A stretch of 64,000 nt of DNA from Glycine soja (lineage: Eukaryota > Streptophyta > Magnoliopsida > Fabales > Fabaceae), in contig NC_041010.1 in the NCBI RefSeq assembly GCF_004193775.1, forward strand, positions 46,241,562-46,305,561, written 5' to 3'. The notes under the pieces are model-generated. The model was not told the origin of the DNA and did not search any database. It saw only the letters and a program-made list of their open reading frames with translations. Shown in pieces: positions 1-11,299 of this stretch; the first letter of the stretch is position 1, and every line of letters starts with the position of its first letter. A program made the translations under genes and the position numbers.

Positions 1-529
1 AACAATGGGTCAGTAAAATCTTACAGACGTGGATGCATCATTTTACCAGCACTAGAAAAAAAAAAATTAAACCTTTGGACAGCTGCAACTACAATGAAAT
101 CTGAAATTCAGAACCAAAATTAAATAAGGAAGATGCTTGCATAGAAAAGGGGATGACAAAATTACAGGAAAAGAAAAAACATACTAGTAAAAGGAAATAA
201 GCATATCTTTTATCTGGTACCCGAACGTCACTCTCTGATATATATGGTGAACAGACTAAAGAGTTGATATTCAGAATTTGGGATTCTTTGATATATATGT
301 TAACTCATTCACAAGTGTACCAATTCATTTAAATAGTAATTTAAAATGATAAGATCGAGTATCATTTTCGCATGAATTTTGTTTATATTCAAGATAGTGT
401 ATACTCAATTTGTGTGCGGTCAATGAATGAATTTAAGGAATGCAAATTGAATCATTTTGTTCACAAATTACACAATTATATGATTTAAAATTAAGACTGA
501 GCAAAGAAAACAAATACTGAGAATGGTGA
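1..529. other. Intergenic, no gene recognised
   Basis: AT-rich sequence with frequent stops in all frames. I see no gene, RNA or clear repeat boundary here. It may be the outer part of the retrotransposon-like remnant that follows, but nothing in the sequence proves it. Confidence 0.4.
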
Positions 530-1500
530 AGCTAGGAATGTGAATGCAGGAGTTGATTATGTTAGGGGCTTTCTACCGGTACCTCTCTTGACGTAAATTA
601 ATTAATTTTTCTCTATTTAATAGTACTCTAGTTATCACCTACATTTAAGGTATTCTAACCGTGATTCCTCACATGAGAGAGCCTAATTCCTCTGCTTCCT
701 TTCTTAATCCCTCAAGAACTAAATTAGTTGAACTGCATGATTAATAAAGATGTATAAATCGGCTAAATCACTTCACACTATCCCTAGTGATGAAACATTT
801 TAGATGCTCTTCCTAGTTCAAAGGATTGACCACATTTCTCAATGCTTAAACCCTAACATAGCATATACATGAATAATCAGACCAATTACATGGAAATAAA
901 CACATAAAGAGACAATGAAACTACTAATAATATTAAATAGATAGTAAGAATCTTTACATCAAGAGAGTTTGGTGGAAAGCTCCCCAACAATGGGTTGTTT
1001 AGCCCTTTATGACCATGAAGGGCTTAACTGTACAAAAGGGTGTAATAGATGAAGGGACAAGGAATGAAGATGAATCCGAGAAGAGGATTGGCTCCCAATG
1101 ATTGTCTTCTTCCTCTAGCTCAAGTTTTAGGACTCTATTCTTATCTAAACATGAACAACTTTTTCTCTCTATCTTTTTCACTTGAAAATCATCATGAGCT
1201 TGAGATTTCGCAAATACGCGCTGAACGCGCTAAGCACGAGTAAGTGGTTGAACGCTACGTGTGCTAAGCGTTCCTTCACATGACTTCAGATTCTCCAAGC
1301 TGCTTCTTCACGCTAAGCGAAAACCTTCTCGCTAAGCGACAACAACTCGCTAAGTGATAACAGCTCGCTAAGCGAGCCTAGTGTGTTAAGTGTAAATCTT
1401 TAGGCTTCAACTTTTCTTCCTATCTCTTGCTTGTATTTCTACAAAATAAAAACCACCAAAACAGTATGAATTAGTAGTTTAAGGCACTTACTGCACAAAA
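530..1500 (-). mobile_element. Degenerate LTR-retrotransposon-like remnant
   Basis: This stretch holds non-coding sequence of the style seen in legume Ty3/gypsy LTRs. It includes a cluster of octamers of the form GCTAAGCG/CGCTTAGC between about 1210 and 1390, and text on the minus strand typical of the 5' untranslated or U5 part of such elements. No gag, protease, reverse transcriptase or integrase motif is present, and I could not fix TG...CA ends or a target-site duplication. The family call is from memory of similar legume sequences and is uncertain; the repeated octamer is seen directly. Confidence 0.4.
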
Positions 1501-4312
1501 ACTCATAGAATATCGAAATTTCAATGATTCACACAGAAAGAAACAATAAAAATAAAAAAATATTATTAATTCTTATATATTTTAATTACATAATCTATTT
1601 ATGCACATCAATTATCAATATATTGAGAAGTCAAAGACCATGAAATGACCAAGATCACCTACATTCCTATATAATGGCCAAAGTCTAAATTCAAGCCATT
1701 AATTAGCATAATTTCATGAATTAAGTTTGCAGGGCGTCGGAGTGGTGGTCAGTCATTGGTCAACAATAATATTATTTTATAGTCAATATATTAAAAGGCA
1801 TTAAGTACTGTTTTTTTTATTTTATTTTGGAGAAATTAAATATAATATTTTCATTTAATATTTCTATATAAAGTATTACAAAATACTACTACTATAAGAT
1901 ATTGTACCATATATATAGAATTAATGCTTCATAAATTATTTAAATGCATGTAATTAATGCTTCCAAATCATGTGTTGACTTGTCATGTCTGAATTCAGTA
2001 ACGTATCTCTTATTATTGCAACTTTCTTCTCCTCCGCGTCAGTCAAATTTCTGTTAACTGGGCTGCGTCAATAACTGTTCTCTCTCCCTCAAGTCTCAAG
2101 CTGGCGTTTTGGGATCATATTTTTTTTTTACAGTAATTTGGATCATCTTTTATCTTACCAACTTTGTTGTCTATATTGATTTTATCCGGTTCAAATTATA
2201 TTGATTCTTTCAGATTCAAATAAAATTGTTACATAGAAAGTTACATGTGGTCTATAGAAAAAAAAATACAACATTACTCTCTAAAATAAAAAATATATAT
2301 AAATGCATCTTTTTTTTAATAATAGAAATACATCTAATTTATGCCCCAAAGCATCAATTGACTTATGAATATCAAATATAGCATTTCTTCCATAAGCAAC
2401 ATAAATGTTAGTGCGGAAAAAAGGATTTTGGTTTAAGAACAAGATGTGCCCAAAGAAAGCTTCGACTAAATAATTACAAGAAGATTGCGACATGCTCGAA
2501 AATGCATGAAAGGAGTACGAACACCCACAAAGGCGTTAAAAGGCCATCAAGACACCTAGGCTTCAGACTGGGCTTTTCCATTCTCACCCACATTTCTGCT
2601 CTTTCCACACCATCATTTCTTTGGCTTTTTTGAATTTCAAAAACACCCTTGGCAGAAACGTAATTTTGTTGACAAAACTACACAATGGCAAAAATCAACT
2701 AGTCAATGGAAACACAAATTTGTTGTGTAATTTTGTCAACGAAATCATGCATGTTTTTTATGAGTTGTTAATTTTCACCACTTACACAATGAAATCCAAT
2801 TTTCATTGGACAAATTATATAATAGATTCACCTTTTCATTGTGTAGTTTGTTTAGCAGAAATGAGAACAACTTTGATAACGAAAACGTGTTTTTGTTGAA
2901 AATATGACAACGGAATCACAATCAATTCAACCATTAATTTTTATTTAAAAAATACCCAGATACATAACAGAATTGCAATTCTAATTTGTTCCCCAAGCGA
3001 AAATAGAAGCAAAAGCCAACCAACAACAACAACAGCTGAAAATGAAATGGTGGTCTGAAGTGTGCCACAAAATGGGGTTACAAGCAACGCAAAACAAGGT
3101 TAAGGAGGCCGAGAATAAAAACGAAGGGTAAAAGGGTCGGGTGTGCTGCAAAATGGCTTTCAATAAGGGAGGGGAAGGAGAAAGGGTATAGAGAATTAAT
3201 GGGAGGGTAGATTATCTTTTCTCCTTTTAAAAGATGAAGGTGGGAAGAGCATACAATGGGGTCAGAATAGCAAAACCCCTATTAAAATTATAAAACCAAT
3301 CCACAATGTTTAGTCAAGAAAATGATGCCACAATCTTTTCTTTTTTCAAAAAATGAGAGAAGCAACTTAAACAAGTACCTATTACAAACACTTCTCTTTT
3401 TAAAGGGTACACTTTCTCTTCATCATATTTCGAGCAATTGCTTCCTAAACTTCTCATATTACTTCCAGAATGATCATTCTGAAAGAAATATGGAAAGTGC
3501 ACGAAGTGATTCTAGAAATATATAAAAAAAAATCCTCATATTTCACATTTTGCATGTTTTGTTTAAGGATGAGATTCTTAATGATGGTTGTAATCACCCA
3601 TTTTTGCAACAATAGCTTAAACCCATATACAAAAAGAGTACCAAGATAAAAACTTTCCTATCACCCATTGTTTAGTTTCTAAATAGCTTATTTAATTGCT
3701 AAATTATGCATTTGCTGATAATTTAGTCCTTATATTTTCAAAATGATCAATTTAATCCACAAATGTATAAATGTTACCACAAATAATCAATTCTATAGTT
3801 CTAAATAAGTTAATTTACTCATTTAATCCTTAAATTATTTAGGAATTTTTTAGTAGCTAAGAGATTTAAAAACTTTTTAGGAACTTTGTTTATAGTAGCC
3901 TGAAAGTATCAAAATATGATAATTTATAGCAATTTTAAAATTCTAAAGACTCAATTACAAATAAATAAATTACATGATTGATGACCCAATAAAAATAAGT
4001 TTAAAGACCTACTAAAAAATTTACATAAGATCAAGAGAGTAATTTAACCTTTTAAATATAATCCATAAATTAAACTCATTAAAATGTTAACAAAGGGCTT
4101 CCAATTTTGTTCTATCATGCCCTCTATTTGGACTTACCATGAAGCTTGAATGTGAAACTATAACACCATTTTTATTTGACGATTGTATTGGATACAGACT
4201 GCAAGAGATATTTGTAATCACATGATAAACAAAATGTCAACAATACATTATGCAAAACAAGTGCTACGAAGGCAACTTTATGAGCATAGTTAGGCCAATG
4301 CTAACTGTAACC
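1501..4312. other. Intergenic region 3' of the subtilase gene
   Basis: Low-complexity AT-rich sequence. Short open frames on both strands (for example 2281-2493 minus and 2621-2899 plus) resemble no family I know and lack coding character. A perfect 16-bp palindrome lies at 3466-3481 with imperfectly symmetric flanks. The last few hundred bases should contain the 3' UTR of the minus-strand subtilase gene ending at 4313. Confidence 0.5.
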
Positions 4313-7300
4313 TTATGGATTGTTGATAACTATAGGGCTCCTTACAATGTAACGTGGGCTTCTCCATATAAGGGAGCCTGATACAATTTTCTCACTTCCA
4401 ATAGATGTGGCTTTCACAACTACTTTGAAGCTCCTTTTCTGCATGGTTTTAGAAAAAGTGAGGCTAGTTGGCTTCACTGTGATTTCCACTCCCTTAGGTG
4501 ATCTAACGGTGGCATTATAGATGGTTGGAGCAGGACCTACATTGGTCACTGTTCTTCTGAAAACTCCTACTCTTGTGCCTTTGTTGCTTTCCAGACTCAA
4601 TTGCATTGTGGGGTAGTTGATAGCATCATGGCCAAGACCAGGAAGCAAAGAGGAGCAATTTACAGGTGAACCAACTAAAGCTGATAAACTGGAACCTTTG
4701 TAACCCTCATGGCATAAGAACTGGATATAACCTAAGGCATCCATGTCATAGACTAGACCAGGGCTCACAGCACTTCTTGGGTTCAATTGACCAGCACCAT
4801 AGGCAAATTCTGCCTCATTGTTAACTCTCTTGCTCATTGGTTTTGCTTGACAAATATTATAAAAACAAGTCATCAATCTCAAAAAATGTAAAGTTGACTT
4901 TTAGAGTTTAATTTCTATGCCTTGTCAGTGTGAAAAAAATATATTATCAATCAATCAGAAATCATCATTAGCATAACTTTTAAGATAATTATTGTAAAAA
5001 TTAACTAACTTATAATTTTTTATGATTTGTGATTAGATGGCCATGTATAAATCTTCTACATTGCCAGTACATATAATGATTATTCCATACTTATGATGCA
5101 AGGCCTTCAACTTGGGCATATGATATAAACAAATAAACTAAAACTAAGAAAAGTGGAAATAGGATTTAATCTTACCTGTGGTGATAATAGCAGACCTAAT
5201 TGCAGCCGGAGTCCAATGTGGGTGAAATGACTTCACATAAGATGCTACTCCAGCAACATGAGGACATGCCATGGAAGTCCCAGACATTAGAATAAATTCT
5301 GAAAATTGAGTGTCCCCTTTCAAACCAGTGAGTGACTTCCTGAGAGTATAAGATGCCAAGATGTCAAGGCCAGGAGCTGCAACATCAGGCTGCATCAAAT
5401 AGATTATAAAAGACCCTCAGTTCATTAAATACCAGCCTAGCTTATGGTCATAACTACAAGCAAAATAGAGAAGGAGCACCAGCTATAGAAGGATGAAAAC
5501 CTGCAAATATCAGTATGAGAAATGCTAGTAAAATAAACTGACACACTCTTTTGAACACATTCTCTATTATTGGTCATAATTTATTGAAAATTACAAATTT
5601 TGGTGATCTTCACTTTTCACTTAATGATTATCTCTCCTGATTTATAGTTATTAATAAATTTTAATCAATAATAAAGTGCGTGTTAAAAAAAAGTGTGTAG
5701 CTAGCACTACTCTAGTAGTATTAGTACCTTAAGAACATTTTGGGATCCTGGATTTGGGCCTCTAGATGAAAATGAAGCAGTAAATGGAGCTTGCATTTGC
5801 ATTTCACGGCTCTTGTATATCACTGCTGATGGTGATCTTAGTTGAACAATAATTCATGTAAAATTGAAAGTATGAGATAATCCGGTCAAAGGATTTATTT
5901 TGTAACAAATTGATACCTATATATCGATGTGAGAAGTTATTCAAAGAACAAATAAGAGCTTGCTTTACCTTGTGGATTGTATATATTTGGTAATAGTGTC
6001 ACCTGTGCCACTAGTCACAATGGTAGCAGGTGCCATGAAAATTTGAGCAACATCAGGATATTGGTCACTTTCTATTAAAGTACCAATTCCCCCAATTCCT
6101 TTCACAACCGATTCAGTGCCCCATGTTCCTAATTTGCAATAAACAAGCTTTCCCTTCACTTTATTTGGCTGTAATGTGCCTTCGTAGCAGAATCTGTCAG
6201 TGCATCAAAATGTTCCTTGTTAATGTTGAACAATCTACTAAGTGCTATTTACAATCAATGGAAAATTACCCAGCATCCTCCTTGTCTTTTGAGTCTTTGG
6301 CAGCATCAACCCCATTGATAAGAGGGTACTGTTTTCCTTTTGGATCGAAACAATTCACACCTACCCCCTGCACCTCCTCCACTATTAGATGTATACACAT
6401 GTAAATTAATGACAAAAAATTCTTAACAAGACACAGAAGGTCACATTGGTTGTTAATAGAACCACATGACTTGTGATATGTTATGCGAATTTTGTTTAAT
6501 ATTCCTACAACTAATTATTTCGTCTTGCATTCTGTAAAATCCTTATCATTCACAAGTTATACTTAAATGGATCACTGAATCATGCCACAAGTTACATGCA
6601 TGCCACCTGCTACACTGATAGAATCTACACCACATCGAAATCTCAGTTATTACCCATTCCAATTTCCAATTTAAATTTATCATAGTAGTATATGTAAACC
6701 TTGGTCATGAAATGAAAATTTGATTAATGGGAGAGTAACAAAGTATTATAGTTTTGGTGAAGTATTGATAAAATTACTTTTAGTCTTTCAGAATATGTGA
6801 ATGGCAAAGGAAAGAAACTTACAGAAACATTTTTTCCATTTCCCAACTGTACAGTGCTCCTAAAGGTCCTGTCAATGCCACTAGCTGCTACAGTTACAAT
6901 CCATGGTGCAGTATTGGTTACAGTTCCCAGGCTTGGACCAGAATTTCCAGCTGAGGCCACTGTGATTATACCTTTCCTCATGGCATGGAATGCACCAATT
7001 GATATAGAGTCTTCAACATAACTAGGATTCCCTCCACCTATGGAAATAGATATTACATCCACACCATCATGTATAGCAGCATCAAATGCAGCAAGTATGT
7101 CCATGTCTGCACATCCACTAGATGACCAGCAAACTTTGTAAATTGCCAACCTAGCCGATGGCACGGCGCCACGAGCAGTTCCGTTGGCCAACCCGAAGAG
7201 ATTTGCATTTGGGACCAGATTGCCTGCAACAGTTGATGCAGTGTGAGTGCCATGGCCATCAGCATCCACAGGAGAGAGTATGTCTGATGGATCAGGGTTT

Positions 7301-10300
7301 CCATCAGCCTTGAAGTACTTGGCTCCTATAATCTTTCTTCAAGTTTGCCACAAAGAGTTGACATGCAGATGGAATTCACAAGTTAGATCTTAAGCTAAGC
7401 CATTCATAAATTTGTCAAGTTAATGTTGAAAACATGCAGATCAATAGTATCTAGTATCTACATTACACTCCCCGACTTAACAGTGGATTGTGAATAAGAA
7501 CTAAGAGAAACCTCCTTATTGTACTTTCAAGGGTTTAATAGCAAGGATTTATGCGTAACTGGTACATAATACCTAACAAAATAGAGGTATTTGAAAGTGT
7601 TCGTTTATTTTTATCTATATTAATATATATAGGATTTTTATTTTTATTTTTGCTTTTCAGGATAATTGTTATCCTTTGCATTAGTCAAGGACTCAAGGCA
7701 GTTGTATAGCTTTATTTTATCAATATTACAATGGCATAGAACAAATCCTTGCAAATGACAAGATTAATTTTAACTAGCGTGACTAGCTCTTAGTTGATTT
7801 GCTATGAATAAAATATTTGTGAAAGATAACATACATCCATTTATGGGGGTACAGGTAAATTTCTTCCAGAATGTACTTCTGATGTGTTTTAATGGTTCAA
7901 GAAGAATCCTAATAATCTAGGTAATGTGTGGAAGCAACTATTAGTGTTAGCAAAGTCTGAAGCATTAATTTTTTGGGTGATTAACCTGGCACTGTGTGTT
8001 AGTCTTTTTCTGCAGAAGCAGAACTTCAAGACCAAATTTAGCAGAGCTTCATTGCCAAATTCCTTCTTCTTTCTGTTTTGTGATATTAAGATCTAGAAAC
8101 AATGTGATAATAAGTTCCGAAAGAGAGAGAAAGATTAGGCGTTCTTAACAGTGAATGAAGGAGGACTGTAACATCAGAGGCACCACAGCTGATAGAGAAC
8201 AGAGTAAGTGAAAGTGAACTACTTAAGTGAATGTGGTCCGATCTATGTTTATTACTAGGCCCACATCAAGTAGTGTACTAAGTGAAAGTGAACTACTTAT
8301 GCTATAAAACGATGGACTTTTTATTAGGCAGATTACGAAGCCGTGTGATAAGCATAAAGTGAACTATTCTTTCACCTTTTACTAAAGAATATCGTGTGTT
8401 TGTTGTCACTGCAACATGAGTTTCAAAAGTTTTGTCTAGAATCTAGTTTTGTCAATTTTCTTTTGATTTTGGTATATTTAACCTTGTTATTGAACTTTCA
8501 AGTGCTTAATAAATTTGTTATATAGATTTTTCAGTACAACTAGTATCATTTGCCTTTGTTTTGAAATTGATATTACAGTGGCTTATAACAAAACCTTGCG
8601 TATGACAGGATTAATTTCAACAATAGTGTGTTAAAATAATTTTACAGAGATTTATATCCAAAATACAAATAGTTTTTTCCAAACATTCTCTTACAATTGA
8701 TTTTTTTTTTTTTGTTCTCTAACATGTTAATTGAATCGGATGATCTGCACTTCAGCTGTTTCACTAATAATTGGATCTTTGTGAAGGATTTTGTGGGTAA
8801 AGGAAAATTTAGCTGTGGTAATGTATGCTGCAAGGAGAATCCTAATTATCTAGGTAATGTGTGGAAACAACAGTGAGCAAAGTCTGAAGCATCGATTTCT
8901 TGGACATTCACCAGGCAGGCAGGCACTATGCACTATGTGTTGGTCTCTTTCTGCAGAAGCAGAGCTTCGAGGCCAAATTTCTGCTTTGTCCTTTATTTTG
9001 GGATCTTGAGATTTAGAAAGACTGATACTGAAAAGATTAAACATTCAACAGGGCATGAGGGAGGACTGGGACAATAGAGGCCCCAGAGATGAAAAAACTG
9101 AAAGAGGGTTTGCTTCTTTGTTTCTTACAAAAGTCCACATCGAGTAGTGTATTTAGTGAAACTGAACTACTTATGCTATAAAATGAAAGAATTTTTCTGA
9201 TACTAGTCATGGAGTCGTGTGATAAGCACAGAGCCAACTATTCTTTCGCCTTTTACTAAAGAATACTGTGTGCTTCTCACTTACAGTGGCATATGCCAAT
9301 TTTTGGAAGAGTCTTTCTTTTGAAAGGTTCTGCAACTTGAGTTTAAAAGTTTGGATTTCTTAAACCAGCGGCATACTTGTCTCTTTAAAAGGTCAGTATA
9401 TTTGTGAAATTCAGTTAAACTTGTCTTCAAAATCCATTTTAGTTATAAATTAAAAAAACAGCATCTAGCTAAAATTTCTGCAAGCATTTTGATGATAAAT
9501 CTTAAATCAGTATATCTTAGCTCTGAAATGAAGTTCCTTATTGCTTTTCTAAAAAATTCCTGTGTTTTTTATGGTTACTTTTGGAAAGAAATTAAATATT
9601 TGCTTGACAAGACCATTCTTGTATTTTGTTGTGATTGGTTTAGTTCTAGTTGAAAGTCAAGATTTATTACAAGTCAACTAGAATAGACTTAGTTGATTTA
9701 GATCATTTTTTTTTTCAAAAATCGTCCTCGTTTTTTTTATTTTGGAAAACTTCATTCTCATGTCAATTATGACATAAAAACAAGTTCCTTTTCTAAATGT
9801 GAAAATGCAGATTTTTAAAAATTAAAACTAAAAGAATAATGTGGGCTTGGATTATATTTTTGAAATTTCGCTATGCATGAATTTGATTTAACGAGCTTGA
9901 TTTCACTACAAGTGGGTTTACGATGGAGTGATTTTTGTATGTTGTTGCATAATGCTATTGAAAATAAGTGTTTGATGGTGTATATAGTTTACTTCATTTT
10001 CGTCTGGTTTATAAAGTAAAATTGTTAAGATTCTGTATGTAATTGCAAACTATTCACTAAGAATGCAGTGACACAATGTAAACAAAGAAAGAGAATTTAC
10101 TTATTGCAGCCTGAGAAATTTGCATAGTGGCCACAAGATCCTTTCCATCTTGCTGGTGGAGGACCAAACCCATCATCCTTGAAGCTTTTAGACTCAGGCG
10201 TGAACCCTGCCTCACCAATATTGAGACACAATTTTTACAATTAAATTAAGAAGTACCATTCATATAATATCTCACATTAAGTACAATAATGCACAAAGAA

Positions 10301-11218
10301 GAAATTGAAATTGGGAACAAAGCCAAGATGAACCTGTATCCAAAAGAGCAACAATTATGTCACTCTCGGATTTCAATCTTCTCTTAGCAGTTGTAGGTAA
10401 CCCGATGAAGTTCCATGATCTTGTTGTGTGCAGCTGGCGGTACTGGTTTTGAAACACCAAGAGCACTTCATCCATGGCTACACATGCAAAAAGGGTTAAT
10501 AACATAATATATAGTATTTAAAAGAAAGATGAATGAGCTAGAGAAAATTGAAAACTATCCATACCAGATAACTTCTTTGCTTCATCCTCTGACAGTTTTG
10601 CAGCAAATGCATTTAAGGTCTTTGTGTAACTATATACCATGGATTCTTTTGCTTCAAGGAAGCTAAGTAAGCACAAACGAAAATCCAAATGATTTAAGCC
10701 AAAGGAATAAAAGAGAGAATACAAAAAAAATGCTTCTCACATGGTTTAAGAGGGTGGTTTTGCTTTTTAAGAACTAGGGAGAATTTGATTGAATGAGAGC
10801 AACATATATAGTTCATTTTTGTGTGCTTGAAGAGAGAAATATAAGAAGTGTTTGTGAGTTGGTTTGATTACCTCTCCTTCACAGCAGATAGAACATTTAA
10901 ATAAGTGTCAAGTGCATTGCCTCTGCTCTCTGTATGAGCTCCCAAAAAAACAATGTAAAAGTTCTGCAAACAAGTCAAATAATGGTTAAGCTCATAACGA
11001 AAGCAACGATTAACATGCATGCTAGAGGTTAGAAGTTTTAATATGAAACAAATCAAATAGATCTATTGCTAATAAGGAATGAAAAGGGAGAAGAAATCAA
11101 ATGCCTTCTGCTCATTTCCATTAACTGAAGCAATGCTCAGCAAGATTAGCAATAATCGAAGCCAAAGGAGAGAAAAGGATTTTGTATGTCTCTTTAGAAA
11201 CATATTTAGTAGTAGCAT
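4313..11218 (-). CDS. XSP1: Subtilisin-like serine protease, XSP1/SBT4.14 type
   Basis: Secreted S8 subtilase, expected to cleave proteins in the cell wall or apoplast; its Arabidopsis relative is xylem serine proteinase 1. Exons (minus): 11218-11105, 10963-10872, 10662-10565, 10477-10334, 10206-10101, 7336-6823, 6367-6270, 6193-5969, 5836-5728, 5389-5176, 4845-4313. They join in phase to 2247 nt, 748 residues, normal for the family. The order is a hydrophobic signal peptide (about residues 14-33), an I9 propeptide beginning [13 protein letters not shown], then the catalytic domain with a PA insertion and fibronectin-like C-terminus. The triad is Asp148 (DTG), His213 ([10 protein letters not shown]) and Ser539 (GTSMACP), with oxyanion Asn316 (ASAGNSGP). 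The protein looks intact. Odd points: intron 1 starts with GC rather than GT, and intron 5 is 2.76 kb. Closest recalled homologue is At4g00230; the symbol is by similarity. Confidence 0.95.
7610..9320. repeat. Diverged tandem duplication inside subtilase intron 5
   Basis: Two direct copies of a unit of about 850 bp lie head to tail, roughly 7610-8460 and 8461-9320. Matching landmarks include the segments near 7741 and 8587, the GCAGAAGCAGA motif near 8013 and 8955, the segment ending ACTACTTATGCTATAAAA near 8290 and 9166, and TTTTACTAAAGAATA near 8376 and 9250. The copies differ by many substitutions and small indels, so the duplication is not recent. No coding sequence is evident in either unit. 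Confidence 0.8.
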
Positions 11219-11270
11219 GCTTTGGCTTTTGAGACACTAAAACATGGCCAAACAGACTCTAAGAAGAAGC

Positions 11271-11278
11271 TTATATAC
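11271..11278 (-). promoter_or_regulatory. Probable TATA box of the subtilase gene
   Basis: On the minus strand the sequence reads TGGTATATAAGC about 55-60 bases upstream of the start codon at 11218. This leaves room for a short 5' UTR with initiation near 11245. It is a good match to a plant TATA box in the right place; no transcript evidence is available. Confidence 0.55.
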
Positions 11279-11299
11279 CATTTGAAAGTTAGCAAAAGA

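Noticed and set aside
6797..7304. Overlapping frames opposite or out of frame with subtilase exon 6
   Set aside because: The minus-strand frame with GHGTH and SAGNSGP is the real one; the others have no homology.
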